This document shows, piece after piece, positions 60,215 through 64,000 of a DNA stretch of 64,000 nucleotides. The notes below the pieces were generated by a model that saw nothing but the letters and a program-made list of their open reading frames with translations, had not been told where the DNA came from and did not search any database. The position numbers and the translations under genes are program-made. Position 1 is the first letter of the stretch, and every line of letters begins with the position of its first letter. The stretch spans positions 124,001-188,000 of the forward strand of contig JAPKBW010000004.1 of NCBI GenBank assembly GCA_028823235.1, given 5' to 3'. This stretch comes from Longimicrobiales bacterium (lineage in GTDB: Bacteria; Gemmatimonadota; Gemmatimonadetes; Longimicrobiales; Gaopeijiaceae).

Positions 60215-61701
60215 CCGACGCGACTCCGGACCCATTCGACCAACATCCGTGTGGGGAACCCGAGCGCCCCATTCCTCTGGTACGACAGCTTCCCTTCACC
60301 GTACGCCATGCCCGCGATGTCGAGGTGTGCCCAACGGGTATCTCCGACGAACTCACGCAAAAATGCCCCCGCGGTGATCGAACCTCCTGGCCTGCCCCCA
60401 ATGTTTTGAAGGTCAGCGGTCGGGCTGTCGAGCTGCTTCCGGAATTCATCCCAGATCGGGAGTTCCCAGCACCGCTCACCTGAGGCGTCACCTGCGGCGC
60501 GCAACTCGCGAATCAATTCGTCGTCATTGCCCATGACCGCAGCCGCATGATGACCAAGCGCGATGATTACGGACCCCGTCAGCGTGGCGCAATCGACCAT
60601 GGCGGCCGGGTTGAGCCGCGCGCCCCACGTGAGCGCATCAGCTAGGATCAGACGCCCCTCGGCGTCGGTGTTGATGACCTCAATTGTCTTGCCGGCCAGG
60701 CTATTGATGACGTCACCCGGTTTCGTGGCAGTGCCGGAAGGCATGTTGTCGGACGACGGCACGATCCCGATGACATTCGCCTGCACACCAATCTCGGCGA
60801 TGGCCTGCATCGCGCCAATGACCGCAGCACCACCAGACATGTCGTACTTCATCTCCTCCATGCCTGCCGGCGGCTTCAGCGAGATCCCCCCGGAATCAAA
60901 GGAAAGCCCCTTCCCGACCAGCACGAGCGGAGCATCCCCAGACGTCCCGCCCTGATGCTCGAGGATGATGAACCGAGCCTCTTCCTCCGAACCTCGGGTA
61001 ACCGACAGCAACGCATGCATCCCTTCTTTCAGCATGCGTTCTTCGTTGAACACGGTAGAGCCCAGGCCTACGAAGCCGGCCATGCGGACGGCCTCATCGG
61101 CGATATGGGTCGGCGTCGCAACGTTGCCCGGGCGAGACTGAAGCGTCCGGGCGAAGTTGGCCCCACGGGCGATGGCGGCCCCTGCCATCGCTCCCGCTGC
61201 CGCGCCCGCGTTGTCTCGGCCTCCGACGAGATCGATCTGGCAAACATTCACGACGGGCTCGTCCGAGTCGTCGGACTTGAGTTCGGTGAAACGCCAAGCG
61301 GCGAGGCCAGCTCCCTCTGCCGCTGCCTGAGCAGCAGCATCAGCACTCACATCACCGAGCCCATCAAGGCAGATCGCGACCTCCTCGAGGCGTAGCTCTT
61401 CCGCGGCACGTACTGCGCGACCCGCCATCCGACGAATCAGCTCAGGGTCGACCGACTCGGCCTGTCCCAGTCCGAGCAACACGATCCGCTCGGGTCCCCT
61501 AGCCGGTCCATACAGCACGACCTGATCAGCGATCCGTCCGCGCATGTCGCCCGAAGTCATCGCCCGAGACACGGTTCCATCCAAGGCCCTGTCGAGATCA
61601 CTCAGGGTCGGCGAGGACGCATCTGCTTCTTCGGTAACGCCAACGGCGAGTAAAGGCGTTTCATGACCCGCGGGCGTCGCGTCAATGAAGCTCAGCTGCA
61701 T
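60211..61701 (-). CDS. pepA: Leucyl aminopeptidase (M17 family)
   Basis: A di-metal cytosolic aminopeptidase. ATG 61701 with AAGGA upstream gives 496 residues; the frame to 61830 is discarded. The C-terminal catalytic domain shows LVGKGLSFDSGGISLKP (metal/catalytic Lys and Asp), MSGGAAVIGA and the M17 signature NTDAEGRL with metal ligands Asp and Glu and catalytic Arg, then WDEFRKQLDSPTADLQNIGG. It releases N-terminal residues from peptides. Its stop overlaps the TonB-like gene. Confidence 0.96.
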   Translation of the reverse strand: MQLSFIDATPAGHETPLLAVGVTEEADASSPTLSDLDRALDGTVSRAMTSGDMRGRIADQVVLYGPARGPERIVLLGLGQAESVDPELIRRMAGRAVRAAEELRLEEVAICLDGLGDVSADAAAQAAAEGAGLAAWRFTELKSDDSDEPVVNVCQIDLVGGRDNAGAAAGAMAGAAIARGANFARTLQSRPGNVATPTHIADEAVRMAGFVGLGSTVFNEERMLKEGMHALLSVTRGSEEEARFIILEHQGGTSGDAPLVLVGKGLSFDSGGISLKPPAGMEEMKYDMSGGAAVIGAMQAIAEIGVQANVIGIVPSSDNMPSGTATKPGDVINSLAGKTIEVINTDAEGRLILADALTWGARLNPAAMVDCATLTGSVIIALGHHAAAVMGNDDELIRELRAAGDASGERCWELPIWDEFRKQLDSPTADLQNIGGRPGGSITAGAFLREFVGDTRWAHLDIAGMAYGEGKLSYQRNGALGFPTRMLVEWVRSRVG

Positions 61702-61780
61702 CGGGGATTCCTTTCGTACATGGTTGGGGTGTCGGTACGTCCGAGCCCCTTGTTCACGGGGGCTACGGCGTTGGTTCCAC

Positions 61781-62893
61781 TCAGTTCGGGACGCCCTCAG
61801 CCGTCTCGACGACGAGTTGGTCGACGACATCCTTCAAGTCGCCGGTTTCTTCGAATCTAGCGAGCTGTCGATCGGCACTCGTGCCCCGCTCCAGAATCGT
61901 AAAGGCGTATTCGACCTCCTTTCGACTCCCGAGGTCGTCGAGCACGTCATCCAGGAACCAACCGATGAGCTCCTCGATGAGCAGCTTCGCCGAGGTCTCC
62001 CTTTCTTTTCCGAGGTCGAGCAGGTTGCCCGAGACTCCGTACCGAACAGCGCGCCACTTGTTTTCTTCGATGAGCGACAGTGGATATACGCGGAAGGTCA
62101 TGTTGTCACGTCGGAGCTTCCACAGCTTGGCGATGATGGCTTGGATAATCGCTGCGATGCACACCGCCTCATCGACGCGGGTGCAGATGTCGCAGAGCCG
62201 GAACTCGAGCGTCGGATAGAGATGATGGGGCCGCGAGTCCCACCAGATCTTCGATGCGTCCTCGATGGCGTTTGCGCTCACCAGAGAACGCAGAATGTGT
62301 TCATACTCCGCGTGGGTGTAGAACGTCGGGGGGATGCCGGTTCGCGGGAAGTTCCGCCACTGCACGCTTCGATATGACTTGAGGCCGGTGGTTCGCCCAA
62401 TCCAGAATGGGGAGCTTGTCGACAACGCCAGTATGTGCGGGAGAAAATACCGCGACACCCGCATGGCATCGATGAGGAATTCCTTGTCTTCGATACCCAC
62501 GTGAACGTGCATCCCGAAGATCAAATTCTTCCGAGCGAGATCCTGCAGGTCTTGCTCCACGCCCTGATATCGCTCAAGCGGCGTGATCTCTTGATCCATC
62601 CAGGACGAGAACGGATGCGTCCCCGCCGCCAAGATCTTCAGACCATCTTCTGCCGCGAGGTCGATCACTGCCCCGCGCAGGCGGACAACCTCCTCTCGGA
62701 TCTCACTGGGTGTCGCACACACCGAGCTTCCGACCTCTACGACTGACTGATGCAGCTCCGGTTTGACGCCCTCTACCGTGATCTGACCATCGGAGTCGAG
62801 GATCTGCGTGATGTAAGACCGCAGCTCCCGAGTCTCTGGATCGACGATCTGGTACTCCTCTTCGATCCCGAGCGTCAGCGACGGGTCTTTCAT
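61781..62893 (-). CDS. YbdK-type carboxylate-amine ligase (GCS2 family)
   Basis: The 370-residue protein belongs to glutamate-cysteine ligase family 2 (YbdK/EgtA relatives). LTLGIEEEYQIVD near the N-terminus, GTHPFSSWMDQ, FGMHVHVGIED and the RRDNMTFRVYPL region are typical of YbdK. Members have weak glutamate-cysteine ligase activity in vitro; the physiological substrate is uncertain. It lies 49 bases behind icd on the same strand. It ends 80 bases upstream of pepA's start. Confidence 0.9.
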   Translation of the reverse strand: MKDPSLTLGIEEEYQIVDPETRELRSYITQILDSDGQITVEGVKPELHQSVVEVGSSVCATPSEIREEVVRLRGAVIDLAAEDGLKILAAGTHPFSSWMDQEITPLERYQGVEQDLQDLARKNLIFGMHVHVGIEDKEFLIDAMRVSRYFLPHILALSTSSPFWIGRTTGLKSYRSVQWRNFPRTGIPPTFYTHAEYEHILRSLVSANAIEDASKIWWDSRPHHLYPTLEFRLCDICTRVDEAVCIAAIIQAIIAKLWKLRRDNMTFRVYPLSLIEENKWRAVRYGVSGNLLDLGKERETSAKLLIEELIGWFLDDVLDDLGSRKEVEYAFTILERGTSADRQLARFEETGDLKDVVDQLVVETAEGVPN

Positions 62894-62942
62894 CGTACTT
62901 CCTGCGGATCCAGCGTCACGGAGCGGGGACGCATCTTTCGCC

Positions 62943-64000
<1,058 letters not shown>

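Overview
The window reads as one continuous piece of a Gram-negative chromosome with roughly 60% G+C. The gene mix points to a member of Gemmatimonadota, probably a marine or other uncultured lineage. This rests on several family-level clues: a 1,069-residue sortilin-like Asp-box repeat protein, a GWxTD-domain protein, TonB-dependent receptors with carboxypeptidase-regulatory N-termini, a DUF4159 relic, secreted S9 and S8 peptidases, and a TIGR01777 epimerase. It is an inference from gene content, not a phylogenetic placement. Almost everything is core metabolism. I see no prophage, insertion sequence, CRISPR array or secondary-metabolite cluster.

Layout. 1-9.8 kb: a partial PLP enzyme, an S9 peptidase with a thioredoxin-like partner, the sortilin-like protein, a stretch of gene relics (a MarC pseudogene and a possible ABC-permease tail), then msrPQ. 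9.8-19.4 kb: a DUF4159 relic, a class I glutamine amidotransferase, a CPXCG protein, argF, a beta-lactamase-like lipoprotein, an S8 peptidase, tRNA-Leu beside an AT-rich island, trmH, a TIGR01777 epimerase and a phytol/dolichol-kinase-like protein. 19.4-27.6 kb, all minus: trxC-argR, then argG-argH-rpiA-rpe, with a candidate ARG box on the argG promoter, and a TonB receptor. 27.7-32.3 kb: threonine dehydratase with an EgtC-like amidotransferase, an FKBP lipoprotein, a DUF6503-like protein, a 2-oxoglutarate oxygenase and tRNA-Asn. 32.5-39.4 kb: mdh, moaD-moaE-moaA, an ECF sigma/anti-sigma/Spy-like cassette, HU, carA and lipB. 39.5-49.4 kb: E1alpha-E1beta-E2 of a 2-oxoacid dehydrogenase, and gap - ECF sigma - TonB/TPR/GWxTD protein - pgk - tpiA - secG. 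49.4-58.3 kb: two tightly packed minus-strand runs, dnaB-ispD-tsaC-lmwPTP-aroE-comF(pseudo) and yicC-gmk-rpoZ-coaBC-udg. 58.3-64 kb: a TonB-like outer-membrane protein coupled to pepA, a YbdK-type ligase, and the C-terminal half of a monomeric isocitrate dehydrogenase cut by the window edge.

How the genes connect. Central carbon metabolism is covered by gap, pgk, tpiA, rpe, rpiA, mdh, icd and the 2-oxoacid dehydrogenase, with lipB supplying its lipoyl cofactor. The late arginine pathway (carA, argF, argG, argH) sits with its regulator argR. The moaDEA genes make part of the molybdenum cofactor that MsrP needs. Outer-membrane and periplasmic functions (two TonB-type proteins, secreted peptidases, FKBP, MsrPQ, a Spy-like protein) suggest a peptide-scavenging heterotroph.

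Most unusual items: (i) an ECF sigma factor and a 698-residue protein combining an anti-sigma-like N-terminus, one membrane segment, a TonB C-terminal domain, TPR-like helices and a GWxTD domain, lodged inside the gap-pgk-tpiA-secG run and coupled to pgk by a GTGA overlap; (ii) argH, whose conserved N-terminus can only be reached from a CTG that overlaps the argG stop; (iii) a broken comF at the end of an otherwise intact overlapping operon; (iv) several other decayed genes.
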